Of a DNA stretch of 64,000 nt, positions 15,845-29,826 are shown piece by piece. Origin of the DNA: Lucifuga dentata (lineage: Eukaryota > Chordata > Actinopteri > Ophidiiformes > Bythitidae); NCBI GenBank assembly GCA_014773175.1, contig VXCM01001267.1, forward strand, positions 122,002 to 186,001. Reading direction: 5' to 3'. The notes beneath the pieces were generated by a model, which was given only the letters and a program-made list of their open reading frames with translations, was not told the origin of the DNA and did no database searches. Position 1 is the first letter of the stretch. Every line of letters begins with the position of its first letter. The position numbers were made by a program, and so were the translations under genes.

Positions 15845-17223
15845 AATACGTGAAATTGTACAGAACCACATCTCTTTCTTGAACAGACAGAATGAACTGA
15901 ACAAATAGTTGACCAATCATACGGTATAGATGGATAAATGCAAATATTTATTCACTACGAATGAATATAACACATCTACCTGGTGTTACGATACACACAC
16001 ACTTGTCCTTCATATCTCTGGAGTCCCACTAGCACTCCTTTTGTGAACAATCTTCCCAGCAGTTGCAGCAATGACTCAGAGTCTCCTGCACCTCCAGCAC
16101 AGAGGCTCCTCTGTTTGCATCACTGCTGCCCAGGGCTACAAAAGGGAGGGTGGGAGGGGTGACCCAGGCAAACCCTTGGATCAGGTTCCGGCCTCCCTGG
16201 CCCGGTGATACCAGACCTGGCCGCTACAGCTCCTCCCACATCCTGCCCTGACAATGTGCAAAGCCGAAAGAACCCTCCTCTGGTTTAATTGGTAGACAAT
16301 GATTGCATTCTCCTCCCCCCTCTCCTGGCCTCTGTTGGAGGGATAGGGGAGACAGCCTAATTGCCACCTTGCATGGGACAGACTTAGACAAGCTCAGCCC
16401 TAGCCCACAATGGACGTATTAACCTTCGTGCATGTTAGCACAAAAGGCCCAAGTTACAGAGACACAATGCCCTCTCTCTTTCTCTATGTCCAAGGACTGT
16501 TGATTCATTCATTCAGCTTGGACAGACATTCAGGCTGACTGTGATAGATCTACCTGGGAAAGGTCATTGTCTAATGACTGAGTTCAGTTGTAAGGGGTGG
16601 TGCAGTGCGTGTGGTCCCATTGTTGAGGGCCACCATTTGATTTTTAGTGACAAAGCCAGAATTAAATGTGCACCTGTTGTAATTTTCAGGAAAATTAGGA
16701 AAAAGAGGAATAATTCCTTTGTTGTTTGTTAAAGTCCAACAATTATCCTCATTATTTCATCAGAGAAATGCCGGGAATTTAACACATCATTTTATAAGAT
16801 ACACTGAAACCTGTTGTACAACTTGTCATAATAAATTGGTAAAATGCTAGCTCTCACAGAGGCAGGATTCAACAGAGCACTTAGATGACAATTAGGCTTT
16901 GAAAAGCTCCTCAGTTGAATGCAGAGTTCCAGAGAGCTCCTTTGACATGTGTACTTTCAGCAGACACTCTACTTAAGTTGAAGTTTGGCCTGCTTCCTCG
17001 CCTCATAAAAAAAGAAAATGCTCCTGTCTAGAATTCACCTCCTTGAGGAATATGACTTTTTAACATTCCAAAGAGTGGCAGTGGCATTCCTAGTGGGATC
17101 TTAGGAATTCCCCTTCGGAATTTTAGACGGTAATGATATGATAGGATGGCTGAACAACATACCAGCAAAAACAGTGGCAAAGCCAAGACCAAGAACCAGG
17201 ATGCACAACTGTGTGCCATCCAA

Positions 17224-17224
<1 letters not shown>

Positions 17225-17255
<31 letters not shown>
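17225..17255. repeat. (TG)n microsatellite
   Basis: About 15 TG units in intron 3. Confidence 0.93.
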
Positions 17256-17258
<3 letters not shown>

Positions 17259-17611
17259 GTGTTACTTTGATATGGTGTAACACAAAGAAGTAAACATGCA
17301 TGCACATACTTGGATCGCCAGCTAGACATCCGCAAACACACACACTAACACAAATACACATTGTGACCTAAATATCAAGATCAAATTTGCTGCTTGAAAG
17401 AAAAAAATATATATTAAAGATATGTTTTGATTTGTCCATCATATTTTCATTGCTCTAACCGTCTGTCCACAGGACATTTTGTCTCTCTTTGGGGTAAATA
17501 TGTTTTGACAAAACCATCCCACCACATCGCTCAGTGCTAACACAAATGATTCAAACTGGTGAACCATCTTGCCCTAATCCCAAAGTTATAAAAATAACAC
17601 GTCAGGACATG

Positions 17612-17615
<4 letters not shown>

Positions 17616-17667
<52 letters not shown>
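17616..17667. repeat. (CA)n microsatellite
   Basis: About 26 uninterrupted CA units. Confidence 0.95.
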
Positions 17668-17668
<1 letters not shown>

Positions 17669-18381
17669 CCGCCATCTGAGACAACGTAGCTCCAATTCTG
17701 TCAGATGAACACCATGGTTAGCTAACCCATGCTCCATTATAGGCTAACTCTTAGGCTCATAAAAACCTTTCTAAACCAACTGGATAACCTCAAAAACACA
17801 TTAATGCCAATCTTAAGGCTTTCTTCTTTAAATATTTTGGAGGTACATGGAGATACATTTTACAGGGATGATATACAGCTGAAACATGCTGACTGTGCAA
17901 CATTGGTAGTTTCCCTTTTTCCCTTTTCAGTTTTGGTATGAATATTAAAAACATTGTGTAAGTTAAGATGTATTGACAAATGCCATTGTTTGGTATGTGG
18001 GGCTTGATTGCTTTTGCCTTGATTGAACAACCTAATTAATCAACACTTATGTGTTATCAGCCCTAAATAAAACATACGAAACAAACATTAAACTGGGAAT
18101 TTTTTATACAGATGCTTTATTAAGGTATGAAACCGCTACTAATGATTCTGAAGTCAGTATCCATAACCCAGAACCACACACATACAATACACACACATTG
18201 TAGTAAGGGGACTGATGGATCTGTAGCATTGCTCTGTGACTGAACACTTGTTACACAGCAAAAGAATGAAATAGAATCTAAAAATACAGAGCAGAGGCAT
18301 GGGATGAGCCATGGATTAGTACCGCCTCACCGAATCAAACAAACTAGTACAACAAGAAGCGTATAGAAGGGAGGTGGGGGG

Positions 18382-18408
18382 NNNNNNNNNNNNNNNNNNN
18401 NNNNNNGG

Positions 18409-18451
<43 letters not shown>
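18382..18451. repeat. 25-N gap followed by (GA)n
   Basis: GGTGGGGGG, then 25 N (18382-18406), then GGGG and about 20 GA units. The G-run probably stopped the assembly. Confidence 0.93.
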
Positions 18452-18452
<1 letters not shown>

Positions 18453-18496
18453 AGAAGAAGGGTGATAAAAAATGCCATTTCCTCAGGAGTTGACCT

Positions 18497-18625
18497 AGTA
18501 AAACATTCATGAGAGACTGTCTTTGTGTGTGTGTGTGTGTGTGTAGATGGGTGGGTGTGGNAGTAAAACATTCATGAGAGACTGTCTTTGTGTGTGTGTG
18601 TGTGTGTGTAGATGGGTGGGTGTGG
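18497..18625. repeat. 64-bp exact direct repeat around N at 18561
   Basis: 18497-18560 equals 18562-18625, including the internal (GT)n. Likely an unmerged contig overlap. Confidence 0.88.
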
Positions 18626-18712
18626 GTGGATAGTTGTGGATGTAAGGAGAGTTTAAGGAATGGTAGTCTAAAATAAGATAGTCCTCTGTGTTTTTCAGTG
18701 TCAGTATTGGGA

Positions 18713-18740
18713 GTGTGTGTGTGTGTGTGTGCGTGTGTGT
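18713..18740. repeat. (GT)n microsatellite
   Basis: GT units interrupted once by CG (GTGCGTGT). Confidence 0.9.
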
Positions 18741-19284
18741 GCCTATCAGAAAAAGTTCTTTGTGATTTGAGATGACACACAGACACGTTCGGTGACAGAT
18801 GCTCTGCCAACCTGTCAAACAGAGAACAGAGAAATGGAGACACAGGTGTATCGGAGGACAGCTACAAACACACAGAGAGGATCATGAAAGAAGTGATTTC
18901 TTTTAAGCACAAATGAAATAAAAACGTATCCGTAGTAATTGTAATAGATGTCAGTGATATAAAATGAATGACTGCAGAAGATCTAAACATGTGTGTGCAT
19001 CAAAGACACGTCTGACAAGCTAAGACATCAAACCAAACATTACACGCTGAAATCAGACAGTATGCATTAGGCCTTTTTAAGGCTTCATGCTGAAAAATCA
19101 CTTGAATAATGTACAGCATGTGTGTTATGTGTGTGTGGAGGTCTGTGCATGTGTGTGTATATGTTCCAATTTGACACACAGAATGTGGTTGGTTACATGA
19201 CTTTATTAAAGTGTCACACTAACTAGCTCATCTCACAAACTACAGCAAGATAACACTTCAAGGCCCCCACACTGACCACACACA

Positions 19285-19285
<1 letters not shown>

Positions 19286-19333
<48 letters not shown>

Positions 19334-19346
19334 GCGCGCGCACACA
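19286..19346. repeat. (CA)n-(CG)5-(CA)3 compound repeat
   Basis: About 22 CA units, five CG units and three CA units. Alternating purine-pyrimidine sequence of this kind can adopt Z-DNA. Confidence 0.95.
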
Positions 19347-19862
19347 TGTACGTTACTCATAACCATATGCAGAAATCCCAGATCAAACGCATGCAACAAA
19401 TGAAACACAGCGTTTGATATGCCAAATCACTGTGTAACTGAAAGATCTAGAAAGAGAATTTATAAAGTGGATTTTTCTCAATGTGGATGCCTGGAATAGA
19501 GCAAATAGAAATCAGACAGGAAATAAGAAAAGTAGAAAGCTTCAAGGTAGACGAGGTTGAGACTTGACGTTTCTACAGTTTGAATTTGACCTGAATTTGG
19601 ACTGCAAATGTCTTTGACAGAATGAATAAAGGTAAAGAGGAGAGATCAGGAGAGAATTTATCTGTGGAATAAAAAAAAAACAAAAAAAAGAAAAGACCCC
19701 GTGCAAGATGATCAATCCTCCGCTATGTTACAAGAGCTTCAGAAACAAATTGATCTTGCAGAGAGTTAAGTAGTATCCAGAGCTGCTGGGCCTGACCCTC
19801 TCTGGCTGCTGCAAACCCAAAGCTGCATGAGAAAGAAACAGATGCTGTGGATGCCTGACCCC

Positions 19863-19864
<2 letters not shown>

Positions 19865-19922
<58 letters not shown>
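19865..19922. repeat. (TG)n-(GA)n compound repeat
   Basis: About 17 TG units passing directly into about 12 GA units. Confidence 0.95.
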
Positions 19923-20714
19923 ACAAAACGTTGAAGATAGAAGAAAATATCACAGTAGATAATGTTTGACAGCAGATGTTATCTTTCCTTTGCGTATTTC
20001 TGTGCAATATTTCCAATAGCCTTTCATCACACAAACAGCTTCTCGTGTGCTCATGGCTACACTGAACTCGTTTTATTAAAGTGGATGAGCATCCGTCTTT
20101 TCTCATTCAGACACACAACACTGCACCAGCAACAGCCAATATGTTCTGATAATAAGTATTTACTGCTTTTACTACAGCTCGTACTGTTTTCAAGCCTCCA
20201 AAAGGTAATATCACTTTGATTTTATTTTCTGAGTAACAGCAGGATAAACTAGCAAAATGTCTGATATCAAATTGCAGCATATGGTACTACAAGCTTTCAA
20301 TTCTCACAGGAACAATTTACAGTTAATAAAAGTGGTCTCAAAGTAATCCACACTTCTTCTTCGAACAATCTGTCGTGAATCAAAGTTGACGCTACACAAT
20401 CTGACACAGATTACAGTTTAGATTTTATCATCCCCATCTTGCAAGGGTGACATTCTCTAGCCCAATGAAGATTGCTATCATTGCAGCAGACATGAATCAG
20501 CCACACACACTGCTCACGCTTTCATTCCACCTACCCATGTATCTCACAATCCTGTTTTCCCCTCTGCATTGCTCTCTCTCGCTCTGTATACAAATATTTG
20601 CAAATATATAATCTATGCTTCCTCTATTTCTGCCCTCTTGTAAACAAACCATCCCTGTTCTTTATAGATTGGTCACTGATTTCATCAGCCAGGCCAGACA
20701 GCCAGGTGACATGG

Positions 20715-20716
<2 letters not shown>

Positions 20717-20778
<62 letters not shown>
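20717..20778. repeat. (TG)n microsatellite
   Basis: About 31 uninterrupted TG units. One of the longest fully resolved tracts in the window. Confidence 0.96.
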
Positions 20779-20779
<1 letters not shown>

Positions 20780-20842
20780 TGTGAGTGGACTAAGTGTGAC
20801 AACTACGAGATCAGTCTGATGCCAGGACATGAAAACCTGAGG

Positions 20843-20872
<30 letters not shown>

Positions 20873-20878
<6 letters not shown>

Positions 20879-21000
20879 CAATTCAGTTCAATTCAAAGAG
20901 CTTTATTGGCATGAAAGTTTAAACAAACAATATTGCCAAAGCATCAGAATATATAATAAACAATATATAAAAATAAATAAATTAATTAATTAATTTAAAA
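20873..21000. repeat. Teleost interspersed repeat end (TTCAATTCA...TTTATTGGCATG)
   Basis: TTCAATTCAGTTCAATTC followed by AAGAGCTTTATTGGCATG and ATATTGCCAAAGCATC is a combination I recognise as recurrent in fish genomes, probably a retroelement 3' end. I cannot assign the family. The tail runs into (AATAAATTAATT)-like sequence. It follows a (TC)n tract at 20848-20873. Confidence 0.6.
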
Positions 21001-21421
21001 AATGAGTATTAAGGTTGAGATTGACAGTATGTATTTGATTGATAGATATTAATTATATACATCTATATCTAAATCTATACAGATCCCCCTCCCCTCTAAT
21101 GGTGCAGCCAAAGTTTATGTGACCTGCCAGCAAGTGAAAATCTGTGACATCGCAGGTGAAGGTGAAAAACATCACTATAAAAATCATTATGGACAAGGAT
21201 GTTAAAATGAATGTGAAATGATCTGACATTGAGGAGCCTTGATGTAATGCAAAATCACTGTAAATCATTACGTTAAAAAAAAAAAAGAAAAAAAAAAGAA
21301 AAGTGGCCCTTAGAGGATGAACTAGCTTTCTATTGTCTGTGATAGAGTGAGAGCATACAGCTGGGTCTCGGCCAGCTGCTCCCAGGATTTCCTGCACCAG
21401 TCCTGGGTGATGGAGGGTGCA

Positions 21422-21554
21422 TGAACTCTGCAACCCCACATCATCCTACTCTTTGCAGCTTGTGTGTGTGTGTGTGTGTGAGAGAGANTGAACTCTGCAA
21501 CCCCACATCATCCTACTCTTTGCAGCTTGTGTGTGTGTGTGTGTGTGAGAGAGA
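21422..21554. repeat. 66-bp exact direct repeat around N at 21488
   Basis: 21422-21487 equals 21489-21554, ending in (GT)n and GAGAGAGA. Likely an unmerged contig overlap. Confidence 0.9.
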
Positions 21555-24500
21555 GCCACAGCTGCAGTAACAGCAGTCTGTAGTAACACACCCCATCCGC
21601 TCTGACACACACCCAAGGATGAGCTCAGACAGCACTTCTTAAAAGCGTGTCCAACTCAGGAGAGCCAGCAGCACGCTTGAGGCTGTCATGGAGCTCTTTA
21701 CAAGAAAAGCTGTTAAACAAGTGACAACTAAAGAAGGTAAAACAAAAAAAGGCTGCATTGTAATTATAATACTGCACATTTCAACAATATTATGATAATT
21801 TTTCACTCCAGGTATAAGAGAAACAAAAGCCAAACTTATGCTGTGTTTCTCTGAACAGCTGGTAGTTTTGTTAATGTGTGTATGTTGTGTATGCACATAT
21901 ATTTATCCATGAAATATGAGTTTCTCTTCAAATTTGCAAATTGGGAGCAGCCGTGCAGATCATTAACAGTGGGAGTGGTTTGGATCAGGATGGATCTTCC
22001 TACGTTGGATGTGGTTTGGCTTTTCTATTTGATGTGATGCAACAATTCTTCTCTCTTTAAATTCCATTGACTTTCTCTTAATATCATGCTTTGTGTGACA
22101 GAAAAGGACCTCTGACAAATATGCTGAGATGTCTTCCATGGAAATTTTATTTTTTAATTGTCTTCTCCACAGATACTTGTTATTGAAGTGTGATCTGGGC
22201 ATAGAGATAATGAATCTCAAGGGTTAGGGTTAGGATTCAGGTAGGGAACATCAAACAGTAGTTACAGAGGAGAGATTTGTCGACGGTAGGTAAAGTCTCC
22301 AGGATCAAACATGCCATAAAATAGCAGAGCTGTTTATAGACCTCTCTATTTCCTGCTGCAATTTACAAGAACGCATGTAGATCCATAACAAAATCATCAA
22401 TTTTTCATGATCAGATCAATAACCAGAGCAGAGGGAGGCCCTCTCCAGAGAACATTCGGTGGCTTCAGCCCTAATTGGGTTTTACATCTACAGAAGGAAT
22501 CCATAGAGCAACGTCAGTCAAAACCCAACGGATGCACATTAGATATGATGGCTTATGGTTATGAAACAGCCTGTAGATGATAAAAATGAAGTAGCCTCTC
22601 GGGTGTTACAGCTGAGAGGCTACAAGGTAAACTCCTCTGGCTTTGCAGAGCTTGTCAAACCTTATTGGGTTCATGCTGATGAGATATAGGAGGACACATT
22701 CTGCCTTCTCAAGGTGCATAAACATGGTGCAGTTGTATAAGATGGGCATGTGTGGCCTAAATACATTCTAGTACACGTGTTTACATGTAATGAATGCTGT
22801 ATGCATCTTCATAAGAAGTGTAATCATAGCCATTTTTGCTATTCTTGCAGTGTGCTAATTATTTTGAGCTGTGAAACTTTCAACAAAATCAAAATATCTA
22901 AACTTTACACCTCCTCTTCCAATCCACCATCTGACAAATCCAATTTCTCTGACATGAATATTATGGTTCCATCATACACCACAGCCAGGTCCTTGGCAAC
23001 AAATGGACAGAATGCAAATATGAGCCAGACAGACAAGCAGGCAGGAGGCGTGGAGGTTTGGCATGGTGGGTCTTCACTCAGCTCTGATGGAGACCTTGCA
23101 GCCTGGTTCCAGCTGGAAGAACCAATTCATTGACAGATTGACAGCGCTAACTGCTCCCCCACACTCTGGCCTTTCTCTGCCTCAAATCTCTCTTCCAATA
23201 TAATACTCTCTCTTTTTATGTGCCACCTCTTCATACTCTTCTTTCTTCTCATCTTCTGTTTCTTTTTTTTTACCTTATTTTTTTGCAGAACAAATTATCT
23301 ATTTCGTAGTTTTATATATTACATTCATCACAGTTGGCTGCTAGCTTATGAGATTCCTTTACTTCCCACTCTTGGGTAGGCAGGGCATTATGGTTCGCAT
23401 AGTCACTTGCAGGTTTGAATAGCCAACTCTCCTAAAATTTTTGATTGAATGATTTGACAGAATAGATCATAGATGTTTGGACAAAGCAAAACCAGAAATC
23501 TTCTTGTAAAGGACAAATGCTGAGAACCTATAACACTTCACCAAATAGTTTGAAACACTAAGTGAACATCTTTTACTCTCCTGTGGGCAACACCCCACCA
23601 AGAACAACAACAGAATCAGTCAGATAGATAAAAGGAAACTCCAAACTTCTCTGACTGTCTGGCAAGCTGTCAGCTTGTGCAGTCTCTTGGCCCACGCCAG
23701 CATTCAGATTAGCATTAGGCTCAAAGGAGGATGAAACATCAAAGCCTCTTTGAAACACCACTTGATGCTGCACAATGGGACAGGTGAAGAAAAACAATAC
23801 GACACAGCAACACACTGAACTACTCTACCCATAATGCACCACAGTTCCTAAAATAAAAGTGGGACACATCAGTGCCATGAGAGAAACACGATCTTATGAT
23901 CTACTTTACAGAAGTAGAACAAAGCTTAGTTTGCTACATTCTAACAGTGAAACTGATATTTTTATATTTTCATGCTGATTTGGTACAACGTCTATCAACA
24001 CTGGTGACAGATGATTGTGACGGCCAAAGCACAGAATTGTGAAAAATGTGACTGGCTAAATAAAGAGTTGCTGGAATCGATAGCATATAATTCAGAAAAT
24101 AACATACAATTAAAGTCAAAACAGCCTTTGTAACAGCATCTGAGAAATAATCCTCTACTTATATAATATATGAAATCTGCAAAGTTTGTGCATACAAGAT
24201 TTGAAGTTTACTAAGCAATAGTCTCTGTTTATATGATTACTATATTTTTAAGGAAAAATCATGACACATTATCATCTAATCTTTTCTGCTTGTCAACCAT
24301 AACATAATGGATTCTCATAACTCTGAACCTGAGATTTCAGTCTTTTAACAGTTCCCTAAATGAATATTGAAAATACATTGTTTTAAATATTTAATGACTT
24401 GTAATCGTATTTTACATTTTTTTTTTATCATGCAAACATTTCACATATTCACATAATCTTCTTTCCCAAGGGACTCATTATCTTCTTTCTGCTCAAAAAA

Positions 24501-25075
24501 CACCCCCCAAAAAACTGTATTTAACAATGCACTGACGCATGACATTCTCCTCACACTCTTTATACCACAGCACCCAGATGCAACCTGACTGCAACACAAC
24601 TTATAAACACACACACATAAATATTATACATGCACATACACATATTGTCTAATTATCCACGGTGCCTCGTTGTGGCAATTTTGACCCCCTATGACACCGA
24701 ATGAGGAACGAGACAAATTCTCCTTACAGTATTGTCACACTTTATTAATGCTCAAGCATGACACACAAGAAGCAAAACTTACAAGTGCACTCTGAGTTCT
24801 GGCACACACCTCTACTTTCACTTTTTACACACAAATCATGAATCATTCTTAACTTTGCAAGACATGGTACAGAATCACTGTATGACTTATGACACTCCTT
24901 AATTACAAACATCTCATTATAACCACACACAAACATCCATATTGAGCCTTGATAGAAACAGACGCTCTTTGTTTCATCAGCTGAGACTCCTCCACTCGTG
25001 TTACTTTCCCAAGACAATATCTGAGATATGATCTTCTCAGGTCATATCTCTGCTTACTGGAACATTCGCCTCAAA

Positions 25076-25079
<4 letters not shown>

Positions 25080-25116
<37 letters not shown>
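25080..25116. repeat. (CA)n microsatellite
   Basis: About 18 CA units in intron 3. Confidence 0.95.
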
Positions 25117-25118
<2 letters not shown>

Positions 25119-25388
25119 CTTCAGTAAATCTTTATCTTTGGTCTCGCTATCTGCATGAGAAAGGGACAGACACTTCTTTCATGACCTGTTGGCGCAGCTG
25201 GTGAGGGTTACTTATAGTTACAGTCGACAATATTAAATGCAGTTATTTTGTATATATAAGCTTAATCAACAATAGCATGATCAAATATCATAATTTCTCT
25301 CACAGCCTGGAAGCAGTGCCTGAATCCCTGAGTCCATACACACACAAACACGCTCATAAAGCATGATGTGATGTTGTTGACTTGGAAG

Positions 25389-25521
25389 GTTTGCGTGTGT
25401 GTGTGTGTGTGTGTGTGTAAATCAATCGCACAGTTCAGACCATGCTCTGAAGTGNGTTTGCGTGTGTGTGTGTGTGTGTGTGTGTAAATCAATCGCACAG
25501 TTCAGACCATGCTCTGAAGTG
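25389..25521. repeat. 66-bp exact direct repeat around N at 25455
   Basis: 25389-25454 equals 25456-25521, starting GTTTGCGTGTGTG. Likely an unmerged contig overlap. Confidence 0.9.
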
Positions 25522-27631
25522 ACAGTGCTTTATGCTCTAACAGGCAGGATTGACCTTGAAACAAAATGCCATGTTTGCCATGCAGAATATGACTTGTTTA
25601 GACATGAGCAGTAATCCTCTGAATGACTCTGATCGCTGCTGTCTATGTTCAGCATCTCCTCTAAAGAGGTTATGTTTTGACCTGCATCTGTTGATTGGTT
25701 TGCTTGCTTGTTTGATTGTTAGCAAAATTACTCAAACACTTATGAGCCGATTTTGAAAAAATGTTGTGGAAGGGTGGAACAGGGAAGAAGCCCTTAAATT
25801 CTGCAGATCCAGATCCAGGAGGCAAATCCAGGAACTTTTTCTAAAAGACTTATTAAACTTATGTGTGTGTGTGTGTTTTGTTTTTTTTTTTGACATTTTT
25901 TTAGAGTCAATTGCTTCAAACATAACATACCAATCTCACTGAAAAAATAAAAGCATATTTATCCCATGATAGACTAACTTAACTTTGCAAGAGAATCATA
26001 TCCTTATCCCAGTCTGGATCTAAACTATGGGAATCTAAAATATCTGCTTGGACAGATCCACATTATTGGAATTGCTGTACAGTAACAAATAGGGTTAGAA
26101 GTATGCAACAACCATTAATGTGTTGCTGAGATAATGCTAATTTAGTAGCATGCAATTGTTTTGATGTATATTTAATAGTGCTGGAGATAGATCCAGAAAA
26201 ATATTGTATTTGTTTTTTTTTATAGTAGATTCTTTTTTAGGTCATTTTATTAGAACACAAATTATTTTGTCAGGCTTGTTGAGCCTTGTGGAGGTATGTG
26301 CTCTAATTTATACCCTTCTATTATTTAAAAGGGTTTACTTCAAGAAAACCTTTTGCTGAATAATGGATATCAATGCCTACTGTAACATCAGTTGAATCAA
26401 TTCTGAATAAACTTTACAGCTTCTTCATATATCAAGCTGTGGTAGAAAAGACATTTTGTGGCAACATTTTATCTTTCATGAGTTTGGCTAATATGCTAAT
26501 GCATTTGGCTCACATGAAAGAAACATCACACGCTGGACCCCTGCAGGACGGCAAGGCGCAACACTTGTAACTCTCACATGTATCATCAAAACAACTTCTG
26601 ACAGCAGCTCTTCAAGCATGTGCAAGAAAAATACAAACACACAAACACACCCTCATTGTCTGCCTTTCCCCTCTTTCTCTTCCCCACAGTCTATCACACT
26701 CCACCGAGGCTCTTGTATAGAAAACAATTCTGCATTTCACAGCAATCAAAACAGACTCCTGAACAATTAATTCTGATTGCAGCCCAGTTGGCCTGGATGC
26801 TGTTTGTCCATGTGGGCATGAGAATTCAGATTACAGAGAGTGGCTATTTCTTTTTCATGTGCTATGTGCTTTTGCCAGCATATATGCCTCCCTGAAGACA
26901 GCTTCGCCATGACTCAGTGCTCGCTTTAATTAACACATGAGCCTGTTGATGTTAATTAAAAAGCAGACAGACAATTCCTCCATCAGACAAGATCACACAA
27001 AGGAGAGAGTTGTATATCTGAAAGCATCGCATGATGCACAGCAAGAATGTGTTTGAATGAGATTATCTGTGGCCCTCTTGAAACGTACATTATGAACAGG
27101 CACATCAGATTTGCTGAACTCTTATAGGGTTACTGTAAGAAAAAACTCATTTAAAGGGTACTAGAACAACAATAACTGCAGATGTGTGAATATGAAGATG
27201 ATGTGGAGATGACTAATATTTACATTTTTGAATAACTGATTGATTTTTATTTGTGACCAGCCCACATGGACTTATAGCACTGCATGTTGCAGGGGTGAAA
27301 CAAAAACTGTCTCAAATATACATTAAGAACATCCAAAATTGTATCAAAAAGTTAATTTATTATATAAACTCTACAACATAAACAGAGTACTTTGTCTTCT
27401 CTCACGAGCTTTACACATAAAGTCTGCAACAAAGCGGTTCCCTTCCTAAAACACAAGTCAGGCCTTTGATAATCATCCAGCCAAAAGAAATCTGCCTTGA
27501 TTGAGGGCATTTTGTGAAAAAGTACAGCACTTCAATGATCTTATAAAGACCAATAAAACATAAAATGAACTTTATTTTCAATCTATAGTAGTTTAACTTA
27601 GCTATCATGCAGTCAGCAATGATGGTACTTA

Positions 27632-27739
<108 letters not shown>

Positions 27740-27761
27740 TCAGCATGTAAACTGTTGGAAG

Positions 27762-27763
<2 letters not shown>

Positions 27764-27797
<34 letters not shown>
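27764..27797. repeat. (CA)n microsatellite 53 bp upstream of fam20c exon 3
   Basis: CA units that read as (GT)n in the transcript, just ahead of the exon 3 acceptor region. Confidence 0.95.
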
Positions 27798-27798
<1 letters not shown>

Positions 27799-28164
27799 GT
27801 TTTAGAATTTGCCAACTTGGAAAATGCAATTTTGCATGGAAGCATAAAAGTGGCAGTGGCTATCATTTATTTAGAGATAAAAGAAGTTAATAAAAGAAAT
27901 TTAGAGATAAAAAGAAGGCCAAGGAGACAGAGGCAAAGATGGTAGATTTTCCTGAGTAAGAAGGAAGATCGAGATTTTTCCTCTTTATTTGATGAATGCT
28001 GAGTTTAGATATGTTGCTCTATACAACACAGAAAGTATGAATGAACCAAAACCAAAGTCAAGCTCTTCCCACTGGCCCTTTAACCAGTCATGTGATCATG
28101 TGATGTGTGGACCAATCACAGTCAGGGGGAGGTATCATAGGTAGAAAAGACATGAGGCAAAGGT

Positions 28165-28199
28165 CCCCCCCCNCACACACACACACACACACACACACA
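28165..28199. repeat. Poly-C, N at 28173, then (CA)n
   Basis: A C-run and a single N followed by about 13 CA units. Confidence 0.92.
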
Positions 28200-28981
28200 A
28201 AGTGAACTGAAAGTACAATTCAGTAGCTTCTTGTAGTACAGTTACTGGATTACTTCATGGACTTCAGAGGTGAAAGTCAAAATGTCGAAGAATATTAATT
28301 TCCTAAACTTAATCAAAAGCGAGTATGACTCCCACACATGCTCTACAGATGTGATTCCAACCAGATGCTTCTGTGTAAATGTCCACGTATTATGCACACT
28401 CTCAGCAATTGCTTGTACATATTACGCTCTCCTCTCCTCAACCACTTTCCTGGAGGACAGCCTGATGTTCAAGTACTTCCTCTGACAAAACAACCTCATA
28501 TACTCAGGGAGAACAGCTGGGGCAAATGTCTCTGACTATCAGTCATATCCAGGGTGTTTCCCTTTGGCTGATGTAGACTCGCTCTGATCTTTCTGCCTGC
28601 CTGTCTCTCAAACAAAGGGACCGCTAGGCTTGTCTAAATGCCTTGTGTTTCTGTCATAATGGACAGGCTTTGGAAGGATTTGCCCATTTATTAGAGCGTA
28701 TTAACTTGAGCATATTACACAACGCTGTGCTTCTGTGTAACTGCAATATCAACATAAGCCCCTGTAGTGGACCTACTTACTGACTGGCTCTCTGCCTGAC
28801 TAGCTGGATTCTTCTCTCTCTGCTTTCTCTTTCTTTTTTTTCTATGTGTCATCCTTTCATCTTTATTCTCTTTCTTATACTCTGTCTCCATTTGTCTTGC
28901 TCACTCCTGGCAAATCTCCCCATTTACTGTGACTCATATTCTGAAGCTTTTACATACACGGTTGCACACAGGCCGGTGCAC

Positions 28982-29016
28982 TTTTTTTTTTTTTTTTNCT
29001 TTTTTTTTTTTTTTTA
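28982..29016. repeat. Poly-T with N at 28998
   Basis: A homopolymer split by an N in intron 2. Confidence 0.93.
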
Positions 29017-29787
29017 CAACAGAGGATGGATAGAGTGAAATCAAAGCCATCAGACATGAATACACTGAGAGCATTAGGCCTGTACATGTGCTGCTGCCAG
29101 ATTTGCTGAAGCCAGGTCAAGTGGATCGTGCCCCTGAGTAATCTATCTTTTGCTCTTTAAACTACAGCTACGCAACATGCCTAAAACCCCAGAGAGATTG
29201 CAAGTGACTGACCCATGTTGTAATACTGTGACCTTGGAGCTTTAAGCTACAATTCTTGAAGAAATGACCTCAATTCGCTGCTTGGTGCTGACCGTTTGTA
29301 AAATTTGGCCTGTAACCGAAAACTACAAAAGGTAATCCCTTCTCAAACACCCGGCAAACTGAGGCAGATTATTTCCCTGGATTGTATCCAAGCTGACATA
29401 CAATCAAATATGACTTCAACAACAGTGGACTTCAACAGCATCCCTTCAAAACATTACTTTCTTTTGATTCTCCTAAAGCCCATCTGTCTCAGAATCAGTA
29501 CGTCCATGTACATGTCTCTGCTGATCTGATCATATCTCTCGATCATATATCTTGCTGTGTCTCACCAAGCATCCCAAACTTAATCAATGCCATTGTCTTT
29601 TTTCTATAGCTTCAATTTCTGTGGTCTTTCAGAAATCCTCAGGTCTCCACCATCACCATCAGACCTCCTCCTTCCCCTCGCCATGATCATAAATCCAGCT
29701 TGCTCTCACCTATGCCACCTTACTGTACTGTATGTATGATTTATGAGTCCCGCTGAAGGCCGAACAAAAGGCTGCTGCCCAGACAAA

Positions 29788-29789
<2 letters not shown>

Positions 29790-29821
<32 letters not shown>
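29790..29821. repeat. (GA)n microsatellite
   Basis: About 16 GA units in intron 2. Confidence 0.94.

Positions 29822-29826
<5 letters not shown>

Noticed and set aside
22219..22235. GGGTTAGGGTTAGG, telomere-like
   Set aside because: Only about two units, too short to call an interstitial telomere repeat.
24640..24780. Possible LTR end with AATAAA on the minus strand (ATTAATAAAGTGTGACAA)
   Set aside because: No paired LTR, primer-binding site or target duplication was found, so a retroelement call is not supported.
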